Shown here in pieces: positions 37,056 through 45,844 of a stretch of 64,000 nucleotides of DNA. Every line of letters starts with the position of its first letter. The first letter of the stretch is position 1. The DNA comes from Zhongshania marina (GTDB lineage Bacteria; Pseudomonadota; Gammaproteobacteria; Pseudomonadales; Spongiibacteraceae). Below the pieces are notes generated by a model. It made no database searches, had not been told where the DNA came from, and was given only the letters and a program-made list of their open reading frames with translations. The stretch covers positions 7,501-71,500 of the forward strand of contig NZ_PQGG01000010.1 of assembly GCF_002915595.1 (NCBI RefSeq). Reading direction: 5' to 3'. The translations under genes were made by a program, and so were the position numbers.

Positions 37056-38188
37056 TAGCGCACCTGCACAGCATTAGCCGCGTCTTTCGCATGCGACAAA
37101 ATCACCGCATCTGGCCATTCACGCTGATGCTCCCAATTTTTTTCTGCCATTAACAAGGCGAGCTGTGGCTGCTGCTCTATCTCTAATAAAAATTGCGCGT
37201 AGGCTCGTTTGTGTAAAATCTCGCCACGCCACCGCGCCTCATCGAAGCGCTCTCGCAATATCCTTACAAGCGCCTCATTCCCACCCAAATACTGCTGGGC
37301 AATTGCGCGACTCACCGCAAGCGCATCGACCGCAAGGTAATCTTCAGTTAGAGACATGACTTGCTGATAATCCCCTTGATTCAACAGCAGACTGGCAAGA
37401 CGCGCACGGGTGTATAAATCACCGCGATTAAGCTGCAGCGCCAACTGCCATAGCGCAAGCGCGTCGTCGCGGCCAGCGCGCTCGGCTATGTCGGCAAGAG
37501 TTCCGCTCGCCCAGATCAACGCCTGCCGATCAGCTAACACGCCTACGGCTGCCATTGCCTGCTTTAGCGCCTGATAGGCTGCATCCGCGTCACCGCTTAC
37601 TGCCTGCAATTGCTGCACACAACTGGCCGCATAAAGACTATTTTCATATTGTTTTAGCGACGAGCAGGCCTGCTCAGCCGCCTGATAATTGCCGCTAACA
37701 AAGCTGATAGTAAATCGCATCATGCGTGATTCGAGATTATCTGCTTTCATCGCTGATATCTTATTTAGGTCAGCCAAGGCTTCATCAAATAAGTGCAGAC
37801 TTTGCCGCAGCGACGCCCGATAAAAATAAAATGGCGCACTCTGCTTGTGATTGGGGATTGCAGCAAGCTCACGCTCGGCGTCACCTAAAAAGCGGGGATT
37901 GGCGGTTTCTCTGAATAAAACTAAAGCCTGCTTTGCGGCTTTAAGGTGTTGTTCTGGCGTTATTACGGTTGCGCCGGAAGAAACAATTGCTGATGAACTG
38001 ATACGAAAAATGATCTCATCGTTTGTGCTTGGTTGATAAATGCTTGGCCCATCTACGTTGCCAGCGTCCGCCCACAAGCGCCCTGCCAAGGCGATATAAA
38101 TCATAATCGCAAAAAAAATAGCGCGGCGATAAACGCACCGCCGCGCTACTTCTCGTTTCGGACTACTCAAGTTACAGACTGTCGACAT
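37055..38188 (-). CDS. Exported TPR-like protein
   Basis: Helical-repeat protein with a tetratricopeptide pattern over about residues 75-360 (AERELAAIPNH, ALADLNKISAM, ALWQLALQLN and similar). The ATG at 38188 (377 aa) gives a basic N-terminus plus hydrophobic stretch (RRAIFFAIMIYIALAGRLWA), a signal peptide or anchor; it overlaps the lipoprotein gene by 17 bp. An earlier ATG at 38224 is possible. It probably works as a scaffold in the periplasm with the lipoprotein, DUF4331 and HupE-like products of the same operon. Confidence 0.75.
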   Translation of the reverse strand: MSTVCNLSSPKREVARRCVYRRAIFFAIMIYIALAGRLWADAGNVDGPSIYQPSTNDEIIFRISSSAIVSSGATVITPEQHLKAAKQALVLFRETANPRFLGDAERELAAIPNHKQSAPFYFYRASLRQSLHLFDEALADLNKISAMKADNLESRMMRFTISFVSGNYQAAEQACSSLKQYENSLYAASCVQQLQAVSGDADAAYQALKQAMAAVGVLADRQALIWASGTLADIAERAGRDDALALWQLALQLNRGDLYTRARLASLLLNQGDYQQVMSLTEDYLAVDALAVSRAIAQQYLGGNEALVRILRERFDEARWRGEILHKRAYAQFLLEIEQQPQLALLMAEKNWEHQREWPDAVILSHAKDAANAVQVR

Positions 38189-38402
38189 CAATCGGATCAG
38201 AGCTGTCGGTAATCGTTTTGTCATTCACCGATATCGGTTCGGCATTTGCATCTTGCATAAATACCGAAGTAAGTAGCTGATTAGCACTAATTGCCATATC
38301 ACCGCCACCTGCCGCTTTCCCGTCGTACTTATCGTCGTCATTACACGCCGCTAAACCAAGACCCAAGCCAATAAACAGGCTGCATTTAATGATGGTGTTC
38401 AT
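38172..38402 (-). CDS. Small acidic lipoprotein
   Basis: 76 aa with a clear lipoprotein signal: MNTIIK, hydrophobic core, lipobox LAAC with Cys20. The mature part is short and acidic (CNDDDKYDG at its start, ending SSDPIDVDSL). Family not recognised. It is 10 bp after the DUF4331 gene and overlaps the TPR-like gene, so it belongs to that operon. Asp at +2 after the cysteine region would suggest inner-membrane retention only if directly at +2; here +2 is Asn, so outer-membrane sorting is likely by the E. coli rule. Confidence 0.75.
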   Translation of the reverse strand: MNTIIKCSLFIGLGLGLAACNDDDKYDGKAAGGGDMAISANQLLTSVFMQDANAEPISVNDKTITDSSDPIDVDSL

Positions 38403-38412
38403 AAACGCCTCC

Positions 38413-39999
38413 TTATCTATTCGCGGTTGCTACGCCAGGGATTGGGGTGTTCAGGTATGGAAACACCGTTAAGTAATCTGCCGTTGACGGTAAAGCGCCG
38501 TCATTCACCACTGCGCCAGCATTGGCAACTGCAGGTGAAGCACCACTTAGATCGCAGGTTTGTAACCCATTGGCACCCAATAGCGCACCTTCCGCGACGG
38601 TTAGGGCGATATCAACCACATCGTCCGTCACGCGACGTCCATTTGGGAAACCCGCCAAGTCACAGCCTAAAAAGCCAAGGTCACTGTAACCAGCAGCACC
38701 AGGCACAACCGGCGCAATGGCCACATTCATGCGCAGCATTTCACCCGGCGTAGTCAGGTTTGCCGGAGCGGTAAACTTGAAGTTTGCCGGTGTGTCATTC
38801 GGCCCAGTTGTTACACCGGTTACAAACGCTGCCAATAAATCCGCGCGGCCACCCTCCGGCTTGGGTGCAGGAACATTAAACAGGACTTCAATCAATGTTG
38901 GCAGAGTCGGGTACAACACATAGCTACCGAAATTTGCCACATCATCTTTAGGCTCACTGGCATTAAATTTGTCTTTGTCGGTAATACCAATAACCACCTC
39001 ATTCACCAGCGGGCTGCCCAAGCGGGAAACCTGTGTCCACGCGCCGAGCTCAACCGAGGGACCTTTGCCAGATGCGGTATCGGTAGGGCCAGTGGGCGAG
39101 GGATTTAACACACGACCCTGACGCTTACTCGCCGTCGTCCATGCACCAATTACGGTATCGTCGCCGCTTGTTAAGCAACTTGAAGGTATTTCCAAGGCCA
39201 TCGAAGTTACGTTTTTATCGTCAATGGTATTGCTGCGAGAATCACGGGCGCCCAAGGGATTAAGGTTTACTTGGTCGAATATTTCACCCAAATTCACCAC
39301 AAAGCCTTCGCGGCGCTGGCCCACAAATAAGCGACCCGGTGTAGCGCAACCCGGAACAGCAACCTCATAGATATACTGATTCGCGTAAGACTCATAATCG
39401 GGAATCGTTAGCGCGCCAATATTATCAACGGGTTTGGTGAAGGTCGTATTGCTGCCCCCAGCCTGACTCAGCGCGCTACGCGTTCCGGTGCGACGGTCGC
39501 CGCGCACAACATTCACAGAGTAGGTTTCAACTACGTTTAGCAAACCGGTTTGACCACCAACAACACTGGCTGGCGCAACCGCTGCCAAAGGCACCTGAAC
39601 ATCGCTGCCGGCACCGGTATCAATACCGCCGTCGCGGATTAAGCCGGACGCATTGGCTTGGCCATAGGCATTGTTAAATTGAAACTGAAAGGTGATGTCT
39701 TCTACTGCATCGCCATTATTGTCGACATGAATTTCGTAAAGCGCGGTGGGATCTAAGGTAAAGTAATTTGGCCCGCCGTAGGCGTCTTGCAAGGGCTGGT
39801 AATTTGCAATCAAGGTAACAAAATCACCTCGACCTGCTTCATAGCTGCGGAACATGTAAAAATCTGTGCCATCCACCTTGGGCGAACCGGCTATAAACGG
39901 TGCCTCCCGGTGACTAGATGCAACTGCAAACTGGCTGATGACGCTAGCGCTGAGTAATGACAGCGCGAAGATCTGCCCCCGTGTAGATAATTTCATCAT
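38413..39999 (-). CDS. DUF4331 exported protein
   Basis: Recognised as DUF4331 by the start of the mature protein ASSHREAPFIAGSPKVDGTDFYMFRSYE-like segment (SSHREAP hallmark) and the long beta-rich body with NPLGARDSRSNTIDDKNVTSMALEIP. From the ATG at 39999 (528 aa; 527 from 39996) GAGGT lies just upstream; an earlier in-frame ATG at 40050 lacks one. Signal peptide of about 27 residues. No enzyme motif is known to me. It heads the operon with the lipoprotein, TPR-like and HupE-like genes, a recurrent gene set of unknown function. Confidence 0.87.
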   Translation of the reverse strand: MMKLSTRGQIFALSLLSASVISQFAVASSHREAPFIAGSPKVDGTDFYMFRSYEAGRGDFVTLIANYQPLQDAYGGPNYFTLDPTALYEIHVDNNGDAVEDITFQFQFNNAYGQANASGLIRDGGIDTGAGSDVQVPLAAVAPASVVGGQTGLLNVVETYSVNVVRGDRRTGTRSALSQAGGSNTTFTKPVDNIGALTIPDYESYANQYIYEVAVPGCATPGRLFVGQRREGFVVNLGEIFDQVNLNPLGARDSRSNTIDDKNVTSMALEIPSSCLTSGDDTVIGAWTTASKRQGRVLNPSPTGPTDTASGKGPSVELGAWTQVSRLGSPLVNEVVIGITDKDKFNASEPKDDVANFGSYVLYPTLPTLIEVLFNVPAPKPEGGRADLLAAFVTGVTTGPNDTPANFKFTAPANLTTPGEMLRMNVAIAPVVPGAAGYSDLGFLGCDLAGFPNGRRVTDDVVDIALTVAEGALLGANGLQTCDLSGASPAVANAGAVVNDGALPSTADYLTVFPYLNTPIPGVATANR

Positions 40000-40109
40000 A
40001 GCACCTCGGTTATTATGGATTGTCCGCAGTTTGTACGCGGCCCCACTCAACTCAGATCACTAAAATAAAACTATCTACACAAAAGCCATTGCCGATAACT
40101 TATATGACG

Positions 40110-42698
40110 CTATTGTAAGCGCGCCGTACTAAACACAATATCATCACCGTCGACCGTCGCAGCAATCACTTGCCCAGGACTAAACTCCCCCTTGAGCAAG
40201 CGCTGCGCTAGTGGGTTTTCAAAGCGCTGCTGGATGGCCCGCTTTAGCGGCCTTGCACCGTATACCGGATCAAAACCAACATCCGCCAGCCGATCTAGTG
40301 CCTCATCACTTACCTCTAAGCGCAACTCTCGCTCCGCTAAACGCTGATTGAGTATACCCAACTGAATACCGGCAATAGCCTGCACCTGATGACGGTCTAA
40401 AGGCTCAAACACCACCAACTCATCAACGCGGTTAATAAATTCCGGGCGGAAATGTCCAGAAACCACATTCAAAACCGCCTCTCTGATTTTGTCGTAGCCA
40501 CTGCTCGCCAAGGTCATCTCCTGAATCACATCGGAACCTAGATTCGAGGTCATCACAATAACCGTATTTCTAAAATCAACGGTACGACCCTGGCCATCCG
40601 TTAAACGGCCATCGTCTAAAACCTGCAATAAAATATTAAACACATCGGGATGTGCTTTTTCTACTTCATCCAAGAGCAGCAAGGAGTATGGGCGTCTGCG
40701 CACCGCTTCTGTTAAGTAGCCGCCCTCTTCGTAACCGACATAGCCGGGAGGCGCACCAATCAGGCGAGCAACAGAATGTTTCTCCATGAACTCCGACATA
40801 TCAATGCGCACCATCGCGTCTTCACTATCGTAAAGAAACATCGACAACGCCTTACACAACTCAGTTTTCCCAACACCGGTTGGCCCCAAGAACAAAAATG
40901 ATCCATTGGGACGGTTAGGATCGCTCAAACCGGCACGAGAGCGCCGAACCGCATTTGAAACCGCATCGACCGCTTCCACTTGACCAATTACGCGACGGTG
41001 CAGCTCATCTTCCATACGCAATAATTTATCTCGTTCGCCCTCAAGCATTTTGCTAATGGGAATACCGGTCCAACGCGAAACTACCTCGGCAACTTCTTCT
41101 TCGGTAACTTTATTGCGCAATAACTGCATTTCGCCATGATCGACAGAGTCGGCATCGGCAAGTTTTTTCTCAAGATTCGGAATAATGCCGTACTGCAATT
41201 CTGACATGCGCGTCAGATCACCCGCGCGACGAGCACCGTCCATATCCAGCTTGGCCTTCTCAAGATCTATCTTAATTTGAGCAGAACCCTGCAAGGCCGC
41301 TTTTTCACCCTTCCAAATTTCATCTAAGTCGGCAAACTCTTTACCAACTTTTTCAATATCTAAATTTAATTTTTCTAATTGCTTGCGGGCGGCATCATCG
41401 TCTTCTTTTTTTACCGCTTCGCGCTGAATTTTTAATTGAATCAAACGCCGCTCTAGCCTATCCATTACCTCGGGTTTTGAATCAATTTCCATACGAATAC
41501 GGCTCGCCGCTTCGTCGATTAAGTCAATCGCCTTATCCGGTAACTGCCTATCGGTAATATAGCGCTGCGACAACTTAGTCGCGGCAATGATTGCCGAGTC
41601 TGTGATATCAACGCTGTGATGCACCTCATAGCGCTCTTTTAAACCGCGTAGAATCGCAATAGTATCTTCTTCAGTAGGCTCTTCTACCAACACTTTTTGG
41701 AAACGCCGCTCAAGTGCCGCGTCTTTTTCAATAGACTGACGATATTCATTTAAAGTGGTTGCACCTACGCAATGCAGTTCGCCACGCGCCAAGGCCGGCT
41801 TTAGCATATTGCCCGCATCCATAGCGCCGTCAGCCTTACCTGCGCCTACCATCGTATGCAGTTCGTCGATAAATAATATTACCCGGCCCTCTTCTTTGCC
41901 GAGTTCATTGAGGACTGCTTTTAAACGCTCTTCGAAGTCACCGCGAAACTTAGCCCCCGCCAATAGCGCGGCTAAGTCTAAAGAAAGCACTCGTTTACCC
42001 TTTAGGCCTTCAGGCACTTCACCGTTAACGATTCGTTGCGCCAAACCTTCAACAATCGCTGTTTTACCTACCCCAGGCTCACCGATTAAAACCGGATTAT
42101 TTTTCGTTCTGCGCTGCAATACTTGAATAGTTCGACGGATTTCGTCATCGCGACCAATTACCGGATCGAGTTTGCCCGACGCGGCGCGCTCAGTAAGGTC
42201 TATCGTGTATTTATCTAACGCCTGCCGAGACTCCTCTGCGGAGGCATCATTGACCGACTGACCACCGCGAATTTTATCAATCGCAGCAATTAATGCCGGT
42301 TTCGCAACGCCACTCGCTGTTAGTAGATTCGCGGTCTCACCGCCGACCTCCAACATCGCCAATAAAATCAATTCGCTAGATATATAACTGTCTTGACGCT
42401 GCTGCGAAAGCTTGTCGCAAACATTGAACACTCTAGCCAAGGTTTGAGATACATGAACTTCACCATTTGCTCCCTGCACGGTTGGCAAACGATCTAACTC
42501 AGCGGCAATTTTTTGCTCTAATGCTGGCACATTCGCACCTGACTGAGCCAATAGTGGCCGAGTGCTGCCGCCCTGCTGCTTTAGCAGTGCCGACAATAAA
42601 TGTACCGCTTCAATATATTGATGATCCTTACCAAGCGCGAGCGACTGCGCATCGGCAAGTGCAGTTTGCAATGAATTCGTAAAACGATCAGCACGCAT
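40110..42698 (-). CDS. clpB: ATP-dependent disaggregase ClpB
   Basis: 862 aa (E. coli 857). Works with DnaK to dissolve protein aggregates. N-terminal Clp_N repeats (about 1-145), first AAA+ with Walker [14 protein letters not shown] near 203, the coiled-coil middle domain (about 410-525), second AAA+ with [12 protein letters not shown] near 605, and the C-terminal D2-small domain. Ribosome-binding site GGGGAG 6 bases before the ATG. A near-consensus sigma-32 promoter lies upstream. Gene order bamD, rluD, pgeF, clpB is as in E. coli. Confidence 0.98.
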   Translation of the reverse strand: MRADRFTNSLQTALADAQSLALGKDHQYIEAVHLLSALLKQQGGSTRPLLAQSGANVPALEQKIAAELDRLPTVQGANGEVHVSQTLARVFNVCDKLSQQRQDSYISSELILLAMLEVGGETANLLTASGVAKPALIAAIDKIRGGQSVNDASAEESRQALDKYTIDLTERAASGKLDPVIGRDDEIRRTIQVLQRRTKNNPVLIGEPGVGKTAIVEGLAQRIVNGEVPEGLKGKRVLSLDLAALLAGAKFRGDFEERLKAVLNELGKEEGRVILFIDELHTMVGAGKADGAMDAGNMLKPALARGELHCVGATTLNEYRQSIEKDAALERRFQKVLVEEPTEEDTIAILRGLKERYEVHHSVDITDSAIIAATKLSQRYITDRQLPDKAIDLIDEAASRIRMEIDSKPEVMDRLERRLIQLKIQREAVKKEDDDAARKQLEKLNLDIEKVGKEFADLDEIWKGEKAALQGSAQIKIDLEKAKLDMDGARRAGDLTRMSELQYGIIPNLEKKLADADSVDHGEMQLLRNKVTEEEVAEVVSRWTGIPISKMLEGERDKLLRMEDELHRRVIGQVEAVDAVSNAVRRSRAGLSDPNRPNGSFLFLGPTGVGKTELCKALSMFLYDSEDAMVRIDMSEFMEKHSVARLIGAPPGYVGYEEGGYLTEAVRRRPYSLLLLDEVEKAHPDVFNILLQVLDDGRLTDGQGRTVDFRNTVIVMTSNLGSDVIQEMTLASSGYDKIREAVLNVVSGHFRPEFINRVDELVVFEPLDRHQVQAIAGIQLGILNQRLAERELRLEVSDEALDRLADVGFDPVYGARPLKRAIQQRFENPLAQRLLKGEFSPGQVIAATVDGDDIVFSTARLQ

Positions 42699-42757
42699 AT
42701 CGGGCTCCCCAACAAAACCATAAATCGACGAAGTAAGACTCCGTCTTCCATGACCTA

Positions 42758-42787
42758 TAAATGGGGGACAGGCAAGACAATTTCAAG
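42758..42787 (-). promoter_or_regulatory. Sigma-32 heat-shock promoter of clpB
   Basis: On the minus strand CTTGAAA (42787-42781), 14-bp spacer, then CCCCATTTA (42766-42758), matching the sigma-32 consensus CTTGAAA/CCCCATnTA. It is 60 bp upstream of the clpB start. A small hairpin AAGAC/GTCTT (42736-42748) is in the leader. Confidence 0.88.
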
Positions 42788-42911
42788 CGGGAAAATTTAG
42801 AGAAATATACTTATTAAAAAATGTGTACATAATCGCCGGCAGCTGCACGACGGCTAAAGTCGTGACGAGAGGGAGTTTTATTGTATTAAATGCGAGCTTT
42901 AAGGCTAATTT

Positions 42912-43688
42912 TTAACGGCGATAAATAAGGCTAACTTGCCGCCCCGTCTGACCGTCGCGACGGAAGGAATAAAATCGCTCGGCATCAGCATAGGTACATA
43001 AGTCACCGCCACCAATCCAAGCCACCCCCAAGTTATGAAGCTGAGCTTTCGCCAAGGCATTTAGATCCGCATAAAAATGCCCCTGTTTATTAATAGATGG
43101 ACTAAATGCAGCGTCAATTTGCTCCTTGGGCACTCCTGCAAAACCATCAACAAATGCCCGATACACCTCTGGCCCAACCTCAAAATGAGCCTGCGATATT
43201 GCTGGCCCACACCATGCCATCAACTCTTGGGGCGGGCAATTAAACGCCTTAACCGTGTTAGCCAACACACCGGCAAGCAAGCCGCGCCAGCCGGCATGAG
43301 CGGCGGCAACAGCACTGCCATCTATTTTGCAAAACAATACGGGCAGGCAATCGGCGGTTAACACCACGCTGGCGAGACCTTGTATATGGCTGATACTGGC
43401 ATCAGCGACGGCGACTTCGCCCCGCTCAGCAGACACAAGATGAACCTCTGTTCCGTGAACCTGCTGCAGCCACGCTATAGCGTTTAAGCCATCACATGCA
43501 GATAGCAGCGCGTCGCGATTCTTACTAACGCTAGCAGGGAGGTCGTCAACATGATCACCGAGGTTAAAGTGAGAATACGGCTCGACACTTGCGCCGGCAA
43601 AGCCCGCTAGACCATTTCGTGTCGTCGCTAGAGCCACGACGTTCGCAGGTGCTGGCCAATCTGGAAAAATGATCTTATCAGCGGCCAT
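42912..43688 (-). CDS. pgeF: Peptidoglycan editing factor / purine nucleoside phosphorylase-like (YfiH, multicopper laccase-domain family)
   Basis: 258 aa. Family motifs are VVLTADCLPVLF with the metal Cys, AAAHAGWRGLLAGV, and WCGPAISQAHFEVG; the metal ligands are the His of HAGWRG with the Cys and a further His. YfiH/PgeF prevents misincorporation of serine into peptidoglycan precursors; human LACC1 relatives act on purine nucleosides. It follows rluD by 50 bp, as in E. coli, so probably an operon with it. Confidence 0.93.
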   Translation of the reverse strand: MAADKIIFPDWPAPANVVALATTRNGLAGFAGASVEPYSHFNLGDHVDDLPASVSKNRDALLSACDGLNAIAWLQQVHGTEVHLVSAERGEVAVADASISHIQGLASVVLTADCLPVLFCKIDGSAVAAAHAGWRGLLAGVLANTVKAFNCPPQELMAWCGPAISQAHFEVGPEVYRAFVDGFAGVPKEQIDAAFSPSINKQGHFYADLNALAKAQLHNLGVAWIGGGDLCTYADAERFYSFRRDGQTGRQVSLIYRR

Positions 43689-43738
43689 TACTCACCTTCC
43701 TTGCAGAAGAGTTTTGGCTTAGCACGCTGACAGCTCAT

Positions 43739-44695
43739 TTAGCGCACGTCTTCCGTTGCTAGCACCGCCAGTAGGGCTTTCATATCATCCGGCAGCGGTA
43801 CTTCCCAAGACATGGTATCGCCAGAAATTGGGTGTTCCAGCTCCAATTTGCGGGCATGCAAGGCTTGGCGGCCAAAGCCCCGCAGAGTGGTAATTAGCAG
43901 ATCCGTTGCCCCTTTTGGCAGCCTCGGACGCCCAGCGTAAAGCGGATCGCCCAGTAAGGGATACTTTATATGGGCCATGTGCACCCGAATTTGGTGGGTT
44001 CGGCCGGTCTCTAAGAAACAGCGGATATGGGTGTGATTAAGGAAGCGGCGCGTCACCCGATAGTGGGTAACCGCCTCTTTACCACCGACCTGCGACACCG
44101 CCATCTTAGTGCGCTGACGCGGGTGACGCCCCATTGGCTCATCAACGGTGCCACCGCCGGTCATGGTGCCAAACACAACGGCATCATACTCGCGGTGTAC
44201 TTCCCGCGCCTGCAGCTGGGCAACTAGACTGGTATGCGCTTCTATGGTTTTTGCGGCAATCATTAAGCCCGTTGTGTCCCGATCAAGGCGGTGAACAATA
44301 CCTGCACGGGGGACTTTATCGATTTCTGGAAAATGGTTTAACAAGGCGTTCAGCAATGTGCCGTCGGGATTACCCGCGCCTGGGTGCACAACAAGGCCCG
44401 CCGGCTTATTAATGACGATGACATCATCGTCTTCATACACGATGTCCAAATCGATGGGCTCCGCCACCGAGCGAACTTCAACCTGTAACTCGGCCTTTAA
44501 CAACAGGGTTTCGCCATCTAAAACCTTGTCCCGTGTGCGCCTCACCTTACCGTCAACGGTCAACTCGCCACTTTTGATCCAGGTTTGCAGCCGAGAGCGG
44601 GAATATTCGGGGAACAACTGCGCCGCTACTTGGTCGAAACGCTCGCCATTGTGGGCGTCTGGGACAATTTCCTGTCGTTCTATAATTTCGGTCAT
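43739..44695 (-). CDS. rluD: 23S rRNA pseudouridine synthase D
   Basis: 318 aa. S4-like RNA-binding domain (about 17-75), then the RluA-family catalytic domain with HRLDRDTTG (catalytic Asp138) and GRTHQIRVHMAHIKYPLLGD. It modifies helix 69 of 23S rRNA (positions 1911, 1915, 1917 in E. coli). Divergent from bamD, with 98 bp between the starts, and followed by pgeF. Confidence 0.96.
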   Translation of the reverse strand: MTEIIERQEIVPDAHNGERFDQVAAQLFPEYSRSRLQTWIKSGELTVDGKVRRTRDKVLDGETLLLKAELQVEVRSVAEPIDLDIVYEDDDVIVINKPAGLVVHPGAGNPDGTLLNALLNHFPEIDKVPRAGIVHRLDRDTTGLMIAAKTIEAHTSLVAQLQAREVHREYDAVVFGTMTGGGTVDEPMGRHPRQRTKMAVSQVGGKEAVTHYRVTRRFLNHTHIRCFLETGRTHQIRVHMAHIKYPLLGDPLYAGRPRLPKGATDLLITTLRGFGRQALHARKLELEHPISGDTMSWEVPLPDDMKALLAVLATEDVR

Positions 44696-44793
44696 AATGT
44701 GATTCTTTATACCATCTTCGCGCTGTGTTTAAATAGCAGACCCTCGCCATGGCAAGGTGTCGTCGGGGATATTCCGCCATTTGGAAAAATTAC

Positions 44794-45660
44794 ATGAAAG
44801 CTGTCGTTAAAGTCTTTGTACTACTGTTTATTACCGTTCTGGTCGTTGGCTGTGCCAGCAAACCAGAGCGCTCGGAACTCTCCGAACGGGAAATCTACGA
44901 AACGGCGCAAGGCTACCTGAAAAGCAAGAACTTTGCATTGGCTGTGGATAATTTACAGCTACTGGAAAGCCGCTACCCCTTTGGGCCTTACGCTGAACAA
45001 GCCCAGCTAGAAATCATATACGCCCACTACCGTCGTGGCGACAATGAGGCTGCTGTTGCGGCTGCGGATCGCTTTATTCGTCTGCATCCCCAGCACCAAA
45101 AAGTTGATTACGCCTATTATATGCGTGGCTTGGCAAACTATACCGATGGTGAAGGCTTCTTAGAGCGCTTCGTTCCCACGGATATGACCCAGCGCGACCC
45201 TGGCTCAACCATTCAATCATTTGACGATTTTAGGCAGCTGCTGCAGCGCTTTCCAAACAGCGAATACGCACCCGACGCCAAAGCGCGAATGATTCAATTG
45301 CGCAACCGCCTAGCTCGCTACGAAATCAATGTGGCCAACTACTACTTTAAGCGCAAAGCCTATTTGGCCGCCGCTAACCGTGGTCGCTACGTTATCGAAA
45401 ACCTGCCGCAAACCCCTGCCACGCCAGACGCCCTTGCGGTCATGGTGCAAGCCTACCTGCTGTTAGGCATGAACGACCTAGCAGAACAATCTTTGAGCGT
45501 ACTGCGCAAAAACTACCCCGACCATCCATCGCTGGATAAAAACGGCAACTTTGTTAGCCAGGTTGGGATTGAGCAAGAAGGCTCCTTTGTGAACAAGGCG
45601 ACCTTGGGTTTGTTTGATCGCTACGAACCGCCGAAGTTTGATAATCGGGAAGATGATTAG
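44794..45660 (+). CDS. bamD: Outer membrane assembly lipoprotein BamD
   Basis: 288 aa from the ATG at 44794. Lipoprotein signal [20 protein letters not shown] with lipobox Cys20; an in-frame upstream ATG would add 15 residues before this signal and is rejected. Five TPR repeats follow, with family segments [15 protein letters not shown] and [17 protein letters not shown]. Part of the BAM complex that inserts outer membrane proteins. Divergent from rluD as in E. coli and ended by a strong terminator. Confidence 0.95.
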   Translation: MKAVVKVFVLLFITVLVVGCASKPERSELSEREIYETAQGYLKSKNFALAVDNLQLLESRYPFGPYAEQAQLEIIYAHYRRGDNEAAVAAADRFIRLHPQHQKVDYAYYMRGLANYTDGEGFLERFVPTDMTQRDPGSTIQSFDDFRQLLQRFPNSEYAPDAKARMIQLRNRLARYEINVANYYFKRKAYLAAANRGRYVIENLPQTPATPDALAVMVQAYLLLGMNDLAEQSLSVLRKNYPDHPSLDKNGNFVSQVGIEQEGSFVNKATLGLFDRYEPPKFDNREDD

Positions 45661-45670
45661 GGGCTAGCTA

Positions 45671-45696
45671 GACGTCGGGCGACTGGCGTCTGATGC
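45671..45696. repeat. Dispersed GTCGG-type repeat, copy 2a
   Basis: GACGTCGGGCGACTGGCGTCTGATGC-like arm lying 11 bp after the bamD stop. It is an imperfect inverted copy of the arm at 45810-45835 and related to the arms at 1812-1895. Confidence 0.65.
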
Positions 45697-45707
45697 GAGC
45701 AAACACG

Positions 45708-45744
45708 AAGCCCGAAACGTACAATCATCGTTTCGGGCTTTTTT
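45708..45744 (+). terminator. Rho-independent terminator of bamD
   Basis: Perfect 12-bp stem AAGCCCGAAACG/CGTTTCGGGCTT with a 9-base loop, then a T tract on the plus strand. It lies between the two arms of the dispersed repeat. Confidence 0.95.
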
Positions 45745-45809
45745 GTGAGCTAAGAAACCCTCAACACCCAAACTAGAACAGCAGCTTGTCCGGCCACCAC
45801 TTTGCCATG

Positions 45810-45844
45810 CCGTCAGACATCCGACGCCCGACGCTCAGCCGTCG
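45810..45844. repeat. Dispersed GTCGG-type repeat, copy 2b, inside the glpD 3' end
   Basis: CCGTCAGACATCCGACGCCCGACG arm region. On the minus strand it encodes the last residues of GlpD (AERRASDV) and its TGA stop, so the repeat appears to supply the C-terminus of the protein. Confidence 0.65.

Noticed and set aside
42846-42864. CACGAC/GTCGTG stem-loop between pgeF and clpB as a terminator
   Set aside because: No T tract on either strand, so termination is not supported.
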